A stretch of DNA of 64,000 nucleotides from Fasciolopsis buskii (taxonomy: Eukaryota > Platyhelminthes > Trematoda > Plagiorchiida > Fasciolidae), in contig LUCM01000056.1 of NCBI GenBank assembly GCA_008360955.1, positions 9,127 to 73,126 of the forward strand. Direction: 5' to 3'. Both the position numbers and the translations under genes were made by a program. Of this stretch, positions 1 through 11,640 are shown piece after piece (position 1 is the stretch's first letter; every line of letters starts with the position of its first letter). The notes under the pieces were generated by a model. It had not been told where the DNA came from, made no database searches, and saw only the letters and a program-made list of their open reading frames with translations.

Positions 1-2180
1 AAAGAAGAGAATATCACCAATGAAGGAATGTATTGCTGCGCAAACCCACACCAAACTGAAACAAATCGAAACTATTTCCTCCGTTCTCGTCCTCCTTTCG
101 ATGGCGTCCGACCCTGGGCCTCACACACATACCAACAACTGAAGATTCCCTCAAACGGGGCCGGTTGCGATGTTGGCTCCAGGGTCTCACTAACGTATGA
201 TAGTTGATATGCGGCGCAAATAAGCTCGCCTTGTGGCCCTCGTTGCTGCTAGTGTCAGCGTCCCGCCTCCTAGTCCTTCGGTCTCAGTTCGTATATCCAT
301 TTCTTAGAGAAATTGACACTCAGATTTTATTCCGTCGCCAGTCAAATCCAGGGGGTCGACGATTCCCGCGCCAGGAGAAAACACCCAATCTAAAGTGCAA
401 GGGGTTAACATCCATAGATTGACAATAGTGGAAGTCGTCGGAAGCAGTGGGCATTACGGGTTGGTTTGGTGCCAGTAAGGGTCGAAGTAGGGGCAAGAAG
501 GCAATAAGAGGGAAGAAGTCGAGCTCCTGAATCGCAACTCTCGCCACTTGTTACCCGCACTTTCGACATTTTGATCGATATCATCGCGATTATAACCCCC
601 TCCGCCGTCTATTCGGCCGCTGAACATACGGGAGTGTCGCATGCTCAGCACCCATTCACAAGGCTCTTTCGGGATTTTGCGCTTGACAGTGGAGACTCTC
701 ACCCTCACCCCCGCGCTCACAGCCTCCTTAATTTAACTCTTCCGGCGTATGGCAGTCACGGGTGTCGGTTCCAGAAATAGTTTTCCATGGTGCATCCGCG
801 AACTGCGTTCACCTTCAGCCCTGCTGCACGGAGTGGCATTCACTTGCCCTTCTCCACCCAACTTTTGCATTCTCAGTTTGGGGTTTTGCAGCCACGCTTT
901 ACTTACTCCTGGAGAGCCTCCTTTGCATTCTCAGTCTTGATCTTGCTTGCGGCAATGTCACCCGGCCTTATGGTAAACATCCCTCTGGTGGTCGTCTTTA
1001 TTCCATCAGGGGATGCCAAGAACCTGTCCATACGCCGTGGACTAGCGATTTTCACCAGCGTTAGCCGTGAGTCCAGGCATCCAGAATCACTCACTCCCTG
1101 CCATCTCCCCAGGCGAGGCCCATGGTAATTTCACCGTTCTGAACAGATTTACTAGATGGTAACTTACCGCCCTTTCCCTTTGCTTCCCCACCTTCCTGAA
1201 TAGCTTCGGGATCCCATGGACGACGACAGCTATTTCTATACGGTACACCTTCGCCGGATTTTCGCGTCATCTAGCGCCCGGCTTACATAGTGCAGAGCTT
1301 GCTGTACATCCCTCAGCCATGCTCGTATTTCCAGGTATCTTGTGGCTAAGTTAGCGACCCCTGTCACTTTTGGGCCTTTATGTTTGTGCGCCTGCGCCCC
1401 CTCTTCATAGGACCCTTTTTGCCCTTTCTGCTGCTTCTGATTTGCTTCGCTGCCTTGATTCTCTGCCCTACCGAAATGATAATAATATCGATGTACGTCA
1501 CTTTTTCTGGAAGAGGGCTGCGGTCATTAAAGGGCTGCCAAGCAAGGCAGTTGTTATTGAAACGTTCCCTTTCGGTCTGACTGAATCAGCCATGAAACAA
1601 ATGAAAGGTTTTTAGAAAACGTAGCTTTACAGTTTAGGTGGGTTACTACGAATCCCCATCGAAAGATGTTGCAGGCATATTACCTCAGGGCCTTGTGTTT
1701 GGACTTCTCATTTCCTTTTTTCGTAAGTGACTTGGAGCAGGAATCGGCTAGCTGGTGCCTCCTCTTTTAAATGATGTCAAGGTAGGTGGAGAAGCTCTAT
1801 CTAAGGATATAGGGACAAATAAAGGTGGTTGACGGGGTGGGAGCTCCCACTAAGGCTTATTTTAAACCTAAAATCTGGATGAGGTCGGCAATAAACTGCT
1901 ACGTCGCGCGTCAAGGGTCTGGGATTTAGGGGTTATCGCAACGCTTGACTTAAGGCCGTTTAAGAAGTCTTGTAAGGCTGTCAACGAGGCCAGAAGTGCA
2001 GTGACCAGCCTTCGTGTGGCAAAATCATGCGATTAATGGGATTTGTTTTGCCCTTGAACAAGGTGGTCGTTGGTGGGGCCTATGCTTATATATTCTTCCT
2101 TTTTTGCCGATGCCCATTTTTTTCTAATTTGCTTATTTTTACCTCCTGCGGCTTTTTTGTACAACGATAACTTTATTGCT
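1..2180. other. No recognised gene
   Basis: Short open frames on both strands (the longest about 113 codons at 787-1128, plus) overlap each other and show no motif I recognise. I see no repeat, RNA gene or retroelement motif here. Confidence 0.5.
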
Positions 2181-2183
2181 CAC

Positions 2184-2440
2184 TTCTCGATTTGCTATGC
2201 AAGGCAAGATCAAGTTTTACAGAATTGATCCCTAGGAAATATTACCAATATCAGTCGATAGGAGAGGGGGTGAGAGCAACGTTAGGATATTTAAAAGGTT
2301 TCTTAGTTTTTGTATATTTCTCGACCTACGAGAGTCATGCGCGAGGTAAGATCAAATTGTGTCAAGAAGTCACAATGCAGACAAGGAAAAAGAAGTCGAA
2401 CATACAACGCAATGTGTTTTCGCTCAGAAGATCACGACGA
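2184..2440 (+). repeat. Two tandem partial copies of repeat family R1
   Basis: The block at about 2184 (TCTCGATTTG, then GCAAGGCAAGATCAA, then GGGTGAGAGCAA) matches the edge of repeat R1 at 12.74 kb and 48.51 kb. A second partial copy begins about 137 bases later at 2321 (TTTCTCGACC, GCGAGGTAAGATCAAAT). Both are strongly decayed. No coding role is visible. Confidence 0.5.
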
Positions 2441-4131
2441 ACAAGGTGATTTGCTGAGCACGAGGTATCGGCCAGATTGGATATTATAACAATCAGTTTG
2501 AAGCTCGCAAATTCTGAAAGCACGGTCCGGTGAGCACGTAGCACAGCGTCAAGTGATGGAAATTGTGCAGTCGTAAGACTTATACGGAAGACTTTTTGGA
2601 AGGAGCTATAGGAAGCCAGCACAAATTGCTGCACGGAAACGTAGGAGGTAGAGTACTGTTTGCCAAAAAATGAGTACTGTTGGGGCTGACCGAGTACTGA
2701 CCACCCAACCTGAAAAACGCCGTTTGATGGTGAACGAAGGAAGTGCAGTTATCCAACCTAGTTGCACCCGCACACCGCTGCAGCCTAGCTGCCCGCCCGA
2801 TGTGCGCCGGCCGAAGCGGTGGATATGACCAGGCCCCCGCACTATTGTAGTAACGCCATTTTACTCGTGGTGTGGAGGAAAGAAATTCAGATATGGTAGG
2901 GTTAGGGAGACATCGTCTTTCCAGGATCAGATAATCGCCAGAGCACGGGTAAGTGTTTCCATCCAAACAGAACTATAAGACCTGGAATAGAAAAAGGACG
3001 GACGGTGGTCTGGCCTAGCTGCCATCTGCAGATTACGAAGCGATAACAGTTAGGAGCAGCTCAGAGAAGGAAATTACCAGAACGCATAGTGTAACTCAAA
3101 ATATGTAGATGGTGGCTTAGCAATCCGGGTTTTCGTTTACATATATTTATTAAATAGATGGGCTGGCCAGTCTGGCGTGTGGATCGTCTACGCTATGAGT
3201 GAAGAGAATGAACTGGCATTTGGTAGGACGGACAAGAAGCAACTGCTGGAGATAATAATGATAAAGCAACAAAGATAGATGCACTTGTGTTTGACTGAAT
3301 TCAGCGTGGAAATCAAGGATTTTATTCCACTCTAGGCGGTCGTACCACATAGGACTCTATGTTTGTGGCGATATTTTGAGATGTGAATTTTCTAAAATGG
3401 CCAGATATCGATGAGGCTTGAGAAAGAAAGAATGCAAGATTTTGACCTTATTTTGTCCGGAGGTTATCGTTTGCGTTCGCCAGAAACACGGCGATTTCTA
3501 CGAGTCAGAGTCATTTGCATGGAGAGACGAGTTAATGAAAAGTAAGGGTGAGGATGATAGTCAATGTTCTTCTATTTTAAAAGACGGTCGCAGGTTATGG
3601 TTGCCACAGCATTTTGGCGACGGTGTTGGAATCAGACAGGTGACTGGGTGGGCGAAATCTGTGGATGGGCAACCCTATACGCAGTTAGAACGATAAGGTT
3701 TATGGATATGAATTCAGACTCTTGAGCGATGGCTGCCATTTTGCAGGCGGCGGAACAGTGAGATGCATCCGATGTGAAATTGTATGTAAATGCGTAGCAT
3801 ACGCTGGTGTCGGAGCTCTGTTTGAAGTGGAAGAGACCAAGTTGATTCCTATATGATGCTTTTGCCATTCCAATCCTGAAGAGATTTTATCTATTACATT
3901 TGATATCCAACATTGCATGCATCACATTTGCATGTTTATATGCATGCACATCTATATATACGTCAAATAAAATTAATGATTTTCGTTAATTAACTACCCT
4001 AGATTCAAGGTGTTTGTAATTCTGTGGAGGCGTCACTTAACTTGATTTCACAATTTTTTGGTCAGGGTTCATCACCGTTTATGTTTCCGTCTTTCTTCCG
4101 CCCCCTGCGGCGCAGACCCGAACCATAATTA
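2441..4131. other. No recognised gene
   Basis: Open frames of up to 128 codons (2580-2966, minus) occur, but none has a motif I recognise, and several overlap on opposite strands. No retroelement motif was seen. Confidence 0.45.
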
Positions 4132-4352
4132 TGTTGTGTATGATATAATGTGAAAACAGCGCAAATGTAATTCCTCAGCGTTGCCACTACCGCGGTTAGT
4201 CTTTCTCAAGTCAGGTTTTACAATCAAATTTGATTCTTATGCGTGAGAAAAACTACCCAGGATAGTCAAAGCGTTGGGGCACTACATGTACCAAAAGGTT
4301 GTGTTATTAGCATTACACCACTCACAATGAAGACCCATAAATGTCGCAACGA
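4132..4352. repeat. Decayed foldback related to the 8.7-kb foldback
   Basis: The left half (TTAGTCTTTCTCAAG) and right half (GAGAAAAACTACCCA, then a GTCAAAGCGTTGG segment) are imperfect inverted copies of each other. Both match the arms of the foldback at 8670-9023, including the flank GTGTTATTAGCATTACACC. The loop is much shorter than in the 8.7-kb copy. The sequence after it (about 4325-4380) also matches 9025-9070, so the shared element is longer than the foldback itself. Confidence 0.6.
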
Positions 4353-4368
4353 TTTGTTGTTACACACC

Positions 4369-5178
4369 TCACGTCATTTGGTCCTGATAAATAATAATAC
4401 CCCAGACGAACTTGTCAGGAATGTGGTTATTTAGCCATGTCTCGGTGATAAGTATGAAATCAAAGTTCGACGAGAGTATGAGAAGACGGATATATTTAAT
4501 TTTCTTTAACATCAAGCGCGCATTTAACAATAGTAGCGAACATTTCCATGAAGAGCCTTTTTCGCTGATGAGTGTCATGGTGATTGAAGCTTGGTTTCTT
4601 GTTTGTTGCCGTCTTGGGGAGAGCAAACTTTCTTAGTTTCAATCAATTTTGTTTCATTTGGGGCCTCCTTTTTCTGGGGGAGTGTTGCATTATTTGAATG
4701 GGAAATCGTCGGCCCAGGGCAACATGACTAGAAGCGGACGTTAGGTGACTTGTCTGGCGAGTTTAGCATGACTTCTGTTGGGTTTTTCACTCGTGGGCCG
4801 GGGTGATGTAAACCGTCTACGTTGTATTTAGTCACACGAGGCATTTCCGACGTGGTCATGTTTGCCATCGCACCTTCAGTTACATGGGGACAGTAGGGTG
4901 GGCCACTATCGTGGGAGGTAGAGCAAGATGGGGTTAGTTAAGGGGAAAAATAAGGTTTCGCAGAAACAGCACAGGGTTGTAAAATGGGAGATACCGGTAA
5001 TCAGGGGAACCAGTACACTTGGATTATGATTCACAAGATTTTCGGTTTTGAAATTCACTTTGTCCCGTTGTATGTTGGGTGGCATCCATTGAGTTTGCTG
5101 TGGGGTTAGGTGCAGCGGGATGGGGTGGTACCCAGCAGTATCCCTAGAAGGCGGCGGGGAGTGTCCAGTTTGGCCCAA
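4369..5178 (-). pseudogene. CR1/Jockey-like LINE fragment: end of ORF1 and start of endonuclease
   Basis: On the minus strand, 5178-4906 gives a proline-rich frame also found at 29.6-29.8 kb. After about 280 bases with stops, 4626-4369 gives the start of an apurinic-type LINE endonuclease, with LLLNARLMLKKI and the catalytic-region motif FDFILITETWLN. In intact CR1/Jockey elements this strand of the fold (N-A-R-S, ITETWL) opens ORF2. The endonuclease stops at about 4369, where the foldback-related repeat begins, so the rest of ORF2 is missing. Endonuclease identification is firm; assignment to CR1 rather than another Jockey-superfamily clade is inference. Confidence 0.7.
4528..5150. repeat. 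Duplication D4, copy 1 (inverted relative to 29600-30222)
   Basis: The reverse complement of this segment matches 29600-30222 base for base over most of its length, with paired coordinates summing to 34750. Differences seen are clustered at the 5' side (about 29600-29700). The match ends sharply at 4528/30222, inside the first codons of the LINE endonuclease. Confidence 0.85.
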
Positions 5179-5180
5179 TA

Positions 5181-8100
5181 GTTCTCCATGTAAGGGAAGC
5201 TGGATAGCTGTTTTGAGGTTTCAACACGACAGTTTTGGTAAATCTCGTACTGTGATGTAACCGGACAATGAATACATATTCCCAATAACTAATAGCATTC
5301 GTTTGACGCTATTTTAATCAATTGAGAGGGAAATCAACTAACCTAACGAAATTAGTTTATAAACCGGGCATAAGGACTTCTGTATTCTTATACATTCATC
5401 TCTGCACCGGATTGCCAGTTCATAGTGAAACTGGTCGCTGTAAAATAAACGTGGTAGTCATTGATGCTTCTATCTTTGTTCGGATATAACATCTCAACTG
5501 TACGTCATGTATTGCAGTGCGGGTAAGTAGGTTCCGTCATTCTTTCTAACAGTTAATGATCAGTATGTTATTTTTAATATCACTGAGTAAGAAATATTCG
5601 GGCCGTCAGCTTGTGCACTCCGTCGCGCCTAACGGATTACTTTTTCCCAACACGCAGCTGTTGGGTAAGTATGATACTGCCTGCTTTGCATCAAACTGCA
5701 CATTTCAAGTGAGATCCTTGCCTATGGAAATACCTCAGCAAATTGGTTTCAATTAGCTGTCGCAGGGCATCACGCGCACTCACCACATGTCACACCTCAG
5801 GCGATTGACAAAACGTTTGCCTGCTAGGTTACTGGGTCAGCGACGGTGAAATGACTATCTGTACGCCATAACCGGCATCCTATAATTTTTCCTTTAATCT
5901 TTTTTAGGTCCCTAGGCTGTCAACAGCTTTCATCTACTGGTTTTTACTGACTCGATGCTTGCCAAAAAGGAAGTCCATAGGTGCATCACATGTCATCGCC
6001 TCTCACAAACTAACACAATATCAGGACATCCCCAGACTCAGGCGTTTGCACTGCATAATACAGGATGATAAGACAAATTTAATTAAACCCATTAGTAGAG
6101 AGTCCGCTGCCGCAGAACATAGGGAAATTGCCCCTCAGCAGCTTGGAACAGAATTAAGTCAAAATGGGTCATACTCTTTTGAAAACGTGATGGATAAATT
6201 GGCTCATAAAGAGACTATGTTCGGAAGCATTCCAAGAACAGTTGATATGAAGGGCAAGAATTCGAATAGGATGCACCTGCAAAACTAATTTACGGGCAGA
6301 CACCTACCAACAAGAATGCTAATTGATGCAAGGTGTTGTTGAGGAAAATGACTGAGCTGAAAAAACCTAAAGACAGAAACAATCCACGGAAGCATCACAC
6401 GGTGAAACGGATTACCCCAGAAGACGTTTGAGACATTTGTGAATTTAGAGGATATAAGTGAAGATTGAACACGGCATGATGTGAATAGATGTCGTTTTGA
6501 TGCAGCTTAAAGCTCACTCTGCAAAGTAACTTACGGATGATATACTGTTACGGTTTTTGATAGGTAGGATGGCAATAGGTTGACTGGAATCAGGGGTGCC
6601 ATACGCACTTAGGGTTGGATGATCGGGTTGGGACGGACGGAATTGTGAGAATACAGTAACCGATGACAATAAAGCTTGCTCTTTCGATACTCTGAGGCAC
6701 ATCGAAAGCCCCCAAAGCATTTTCTGAGCTTTGCCTTTAACTGGGTTGCCCGACCGTGTGGCCCATGTGGAGGTTAGTTTGACGGCATGAAATCGGTGCT
6801 CATGGTTCCGTTGAAGTTAGGATTAGCAAAAAAGGCATGTTTAGTGTTTTGTGCAGGGACAAAAGGATAGCATTGACGCTTGGATTGTACTTGAAGTTCA
6901 GGCACTGGGTAGTGAACCATCTGATAGGAATATCACGAGGAAGATCAACAGATTGGTATTTCGTCAGCTCATGGTACGGCTAGACAGGCCAAATTAATAA
7001 AATAGAAACAATGACAGTCTGGGACGTGCGCGAGCTTTGGGGTTATGGTGAACGAAAAAAACGTAAATAAAAGGACCGAAAAGTGTGAGAGGGAAGATAT
7101 ATCGGTGGCGCGTATGCATCTGTTCTTTAAAGCAAAGTTGTTTTCCAAGTGTAGGTACTACCCAGTGGGGAGCGAGGACCAACATCCCTTATCCTCCAGG
7201 TTGTAGAATGTATGTGGCCGTTTCGCGCGCTCAGATGCATTGGTTGTGAACAAAAAAGCCTTGCAGAAACAAGGGAATGATTGCACCTTAGGCATTAGGT
7301 GATCTGGCGAATGCGCCTTTTTAATCCATTTGTTTTGGTAGACGGAAGGTTCTGGATGACATTTACATGGGTACTTGTGACACCAATAAAAGTGGACTGG
7401 TTTCGTCAGCAACGAATTTTGAATAAGACTGTAATCGCCAGTGCGACGAAATATACAAACAATGACGTGTGAATCACAAGACACTAAAAGATTTAGTCAT
7501 AATCGCAACAGACTGGTTCATTCAGTGAGATGTCGAATTTCTGAACATAGAAGCAAACACAAAAAACAACAAAATGCTAACTCACAAGAACAGCACCACG
7601 TGTTTTTTACGGGTAGTTTGGGAATATTTAGAGTTGTTATCAACCAAGGGAAATGTACGTTAAATGTGAACAATGTAGGATTCGACAAAAATAAAGTAAT
7701 ACTTATAATATCGCGATTTGACATGAAGAAATTTGGACTTGGCTAGAGACTGATGCAAATAATGTATTCATGGCTACAATAACCGAAAGCACAGCAGACC
7801 ACTGACGAAATTAAATCTTGGAAGTCCATGTTGAATGAAACAGGAAATGCCACAAATGAATGTTTCGCGCTCAACATTAGCTAGAGCTAGGCGTACATGA
7901 TTCACAGACGTAGAGGGAAGAACATAAGAGAAATAGAAGTAACAAATACTAGTTTGCCAAATTAGTACGTGCCAAACCGGGCGGCATACAGAGTGTGCCT
8001 TCGGGTGCAAATCGGCTGGTGAACGAGAGAGCATCGACGCTACCATGGATAATAGAACCTGGTAAACACAAACTGCAGTGTGGGACACAACTAGGCTCAA

Positions 8101-8669
8101 ACTGATTTGAACTGTTGGATTGTGTTTCATTGATTCCATTTTGGTCGCAAACCAGTGAGCAACTGCCGGAATGTCGCTCCTGCATTTTGTCCAGCTCCAC
8201 AGCAGACTTCGCACTGTTTACTTCTGCAAAATGCTCATCGAACTTGGAAGCTAAACAGGCCGTGGGACTTCAGCCGTTTCACGAGACACTTCATCATGTG
8301 AATTTTACTTATCTGTATCACATTTGTTTCAGCTATGGGCTGACTTTCTGTGCAAATGTATTCATCGGCTGTAGGAACAGAATCAACCGTTTAACTGAAA
8401 GCGAGTCGCTGATTTGCGGGAATCAGTTTAGATGACTGTCGAGACTCGCGGTTCTTTGACCGGTATGGCAAACAACCATACGTGTTGGATGAAGTCCTGG
8501 TGAGTAGCGATGTAACCGTGCGATGTAATATGCGGCACAGCTCAAATTTTGGAATGAGAACGACTGTATCAGTTGCCGTCAACAAACGAGCTTGGATCAA
8601 ACTACAAACACCAGTACCACCAGAAATACCTATGATAGTGGTTACAGAAATTTCAGAAGTGCTCCAAAC
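5181..8669. other. No recognised gene
   Basis: Several open frames of 100-146 codons occur (5959-6288 plus, 7158-7484 minus, 7441-7746 plus, 7774-8214 minus), but they contain no motif I recognise and overlap on opposite strands. I found no clear retroelement domain. An unrecognised decayed element is possible, because the foldback at its right edge suggests one. Confidence 0.4.
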
Positions 8670-9023
8670 TGTGAATGATATAATATTAATAACACAGCGT
8701 TGTTGGTAGATGTAATGCGCCAACGTTTCGGCTACCGTGGGTAGTCTTTCTCAAGGCAAGTTTTACAATCAAATGACTGAGGGAACGTTCACACGCCCCA
8801 CCACCACGGTGACGCATGACGTGGAAGACAACTAATCACTCACCTGACCCACATTTCAAAGCACACACATACACGAACACAACTAAACATCAGTTGGCAT
8901 GTGAACGTTCCCTCAGTCATTTGATTGTAAAACTTGCCTTGAGAAAGACTACCCACGGTAGTCGAAACGTTGGCGCATTACATCTACCAACAACGCTGTG
9001 TTATTAATATTATATCATTCACA
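8670..9023. repeat. Near-perfect 123-bp foldback, possibly a Penelope-like element terminus
   Basis: Arms 8670-8792 and 8901-9023 are inverted copies with one mismatch noticed (G/A near 8734/8959), separated by a 108-bp spacer. The right arm contains GACTACC-CAC-GGTAGTC followed by GAAACG, a hairpin then GAAA, preceded by CTTGAGA. This layout recalls the hammerhead-ribozyme-type motifs (CUGAUGA, hairpin, GAAA) reported in Penelope-like retroelement repeats, but the first box is degenerate. No Penelope reverse transcriptase or GIY-YIG domain was found nearby, so the family assignment is inference. Confidence 0.75.
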
Positions 9024-9184
9024 ATAAAAACCAATACATGGCGCATCGATTTTTCGATACACTCCTTACGTCGTTTGCTCCAAACTGTGTTTGTATAAGT
9101 GAAGGGAGACTTAGTAAAGTCAGACTGTCAGCCAGTGCCGTTACGCAGTGAGGAGGCAGAGGATAATTCAGTTCGATGGCTCAG

Positions 9185-10285
9185 TGCACCCGATTTGTCT
9201 TCATGTAGTGCTTGCCTTCTTGCTAATTATGTGCTTGCCGTAAGTTTTTTCTCTGTTCACTCAAGTGAGGTTGGTATTTGATTTATCAGCTCTCTACGAA
9301 TTGGTTGCTCGAAAGCATCAAACATTATCCAAACAATGTCAGCGGCAAACTGTTTCTTCATCATTACGCAAATTATAGGGCCCTTTACATTGTCATCCGC
9401 ACTCTTAATGTCCTCGTTACTGCTGCTCAAAGCTGAAAACGCACCGCAGTGCGGACGGATTCCCTTGGAATTCGATAAACCTTCAGCCAAGTCTCGAATG
9501 TCCTCCAAAATCTCCTTGGTAAGAGCGTGCCTTTCAGCACGCCTGGCGTGGTCGACGATTTTCTTACATCACCAGCATATTTGTGTACACTTAATTTGGC
9601 AAATTTGCCACTAATAAGTTCTGCAATATGGCTCTTTCCTTGCGTGCTTCCGTTTCCCAAGACGTTGCATGACGTAATTGCCGCACTCCAATTGCTGACG
9701 TAATTCGGTTAGAACGGGAGCAGTTTCCCAACAGCTCCATATTTCGGAATACGTTACGTGACGCCACATCCGTCTGACTTCGTGGAGATGGAATGAACAT
9801 AATCTATAAAGAAATCCAAAATTAATTGCAAGTGTTCCGCAGGCACTGACTCTACACAATTTTGAACGACGTGGTTTCCGTTCTGGTCCTCTAAGCAATT
9901 TATGACACATCCATCCAGTTCCCTTAGGATCGCAATCCGCATAATTGTATCCACCCTCGGTAGAGCGGCATCGTTGCTTTTCAGAGATAGAGGGAACTTG
10001 ATTTCGGATTTACTGACCCAAAGTCCGCTATTTTTCGGGTGCTCCCACCTCCAAAATTTTCTGGGAACCTTGATCGTCAAAAACATCCACCACAAGAATG
10101 TACATATGCCGAAGTATTTCAAAAAATACTGCAGTCTTATTCAAGGCACACACTTCTTCAAATTTCTGTTGCATGAAGCACCATCCGTACTTATTCTGGG
10201 TGAATTGTACGATATATGAGACCTCACAAAGACAAATGCGGCCGACGAGTGTTTTGAAATTCCTCCAAAAGACGGCCTACTTCTG
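9185..10285 (-). pseudogene. Processed pseudogene of a Pumilio-family (PUF) RNA-binding protein: complete PUF domain
   Basis: Reading the minus strand from about 10285 down gives PUF landmarks in order. They are the pre-domain LLEEFQNTRRPHLSL; repeat 1 (YIVQFTQNKYG, then FMQQKFEEVCALNKTAVF); repeat 2 (VVDVFDDQGSQKILEVGAPE); repeat 3 (a weak match near 9970-10010); repeat 4 (RELDGCVINCLEDQNGNHVVQ at 9861-9930); a repeat 5 remnant (TAPVLTELRQQLE); a repeat 6 and 7 stretch (KSHIAELISGKFAKLSVHK); a 40-50 residue acidic/serine insertion; repeat 8 (FEQPIRRELINQI); and the C-terminal TYGKHIISK at about 9219-9244. PUF proteins bind UGUA-type 3'UTR sites through these eight helical repeats to repress mRNAs. 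The copy spans about 1.1 kb, the size of the spliced domain, with no introns. The reading frame changes at least four or five times and stops occur, so it cannot make the domain. A retrocopy is the simplest reading. No poly(A) tail or target-site duplication is recognisable. Confidence 0.88.
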
Positions 10286-11640
10286 AGGATACCGAGGTGT
10301 TAGGTTGGTTGTGTCCGACTGGAGTGTCCTGTGGTGAATTCGGCCGAGGATGCTAAGCACTGTTCGGTCAAGGATAACCAGCATTAATCCCGGAAATGAT
10401 CCGCGAACGGTAGTACTGTTGCTTAAATTGCGGGCGATATGAGGTAGATGACTAGCGGAAGCCGCATCTTGAGGCATAATCGTTTGGATGCTGTGCAGCC
10501 AATAAAGCTAAAGCTGTCATTCAACGATTCACGGAAGGTTGAGTAAGTGGTAAAAGATGCGGATCCTTAGCGAATTTTTCGTCTACTACGATTTTTACTA
10601 CTTTTGGAGTTAAAGACAGTGTTAGTAAAAGGATTTGCTACTTTAAGCAGCTGTGTAGGCGCCCGTGATAGCGAGGAACCCAGCTGTGGGGAACTAGTGA
10701 TGGTAAATGTAGGAAATGTGTTGCGTGATGCGGCGACAGAACCGGAGGCGTGAATGGTAATCCGAGCTGTTGTGAAAAGTAGTTGCTGGTGAAGCAGGAT
10801 GATGAAACCAAGCATTTGGTGCACACTACGCATTTCATGAGATCGGCTGACATTTTCAATGTCGTTGGTGATTGTGCTTGTACTGGTCCAACGGAAATGA
10901 ATGGCATTAGGTTCGCAACAGCTCCCGTCCCGTCTGAGGTGGAGCTGGTGAAAGGACGGAGGAAAGAGAGAAAGCTCCATTCGTGATCGGACTGGCTGCA
11001 TTCGGGGCACTGAGATTTAATCACAGTTGCTGGAATTTGGTGTTTCTGATCAACTCACTGGGAGGATATATCTCCGGAGTTTGCAAAGCGGAATAAATAA
11101 GTGGTAATGAGACAAGTGGCGGTTCTGGTACTTCGCCACATTTGCTCGCTCCTGATAGTCCATCACGCTGAGACTGACCGTCGGGAACCTGCAACGTCAG
11201 GGGAGTGGCCGAGGCAACGAAACAAATTATTCCCCAAAGAGGACACATCAGGGGGCAAAAATAAAAAGGCTCAATGAGCCTGCAGTTATGGATTGATTTG
11301 GATAAGTGTGGTAATCGCCCACTGACAGGGGATAATAAGGACTTTTAGCTGCAGCTGGATGGGGAGGAGTGCTTTTGTTTTGGTTGCCTTGTCCGAAAGT
11401 ACGAAGATCACAAACCTCATTACTCAAGTTCCATTCAGCCACCACAGCATTTAGAGGCTGGAAGGTGTTTGCAAACAAGGCTGCTGGCTATTTTTGTTGT
11501 CGTTCAGATGCTGCCGTCCGAGGATCGAACGGGGTGCTTGCTCTCTCAGAAATACCACGGACTGAAATAATCCACCTGAAAGACTTTTTGGATAAACTGT
11601 ATTTCCAGGAATTTCATTGCTCAAAGAAGCTTTAAATGGG
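10286..11640 (-). pseudogene. Probable N-terminal low-complexity part of the same Pumilio retrocopy
   Basis: The frame entering the PUF domain can be followed upstream (PNSPQDTPVGHNQPNTSVS just before LLEEFQ). Further up, minus-strand frames at 10567-11010 (147 codons), 10638-11024, 11021-11248 and 11248-11478 are rich in Ser, Thr, Pro, Gln and Asn. This is the usual composition of Pumilio N-termini, which are poorly conserved. There is no diagnostic motif, so only the stretch next to the PUF domain is well supported; the limit at 11640 is a guess. Confidence 0.45.

Noticed and set aside
787..1128. 113-codon plus frame as a membrane protein
   Set aside because: Hydrophobic residues are scattered by frame, overlapping frames are equally open, and there is no recognisable family.
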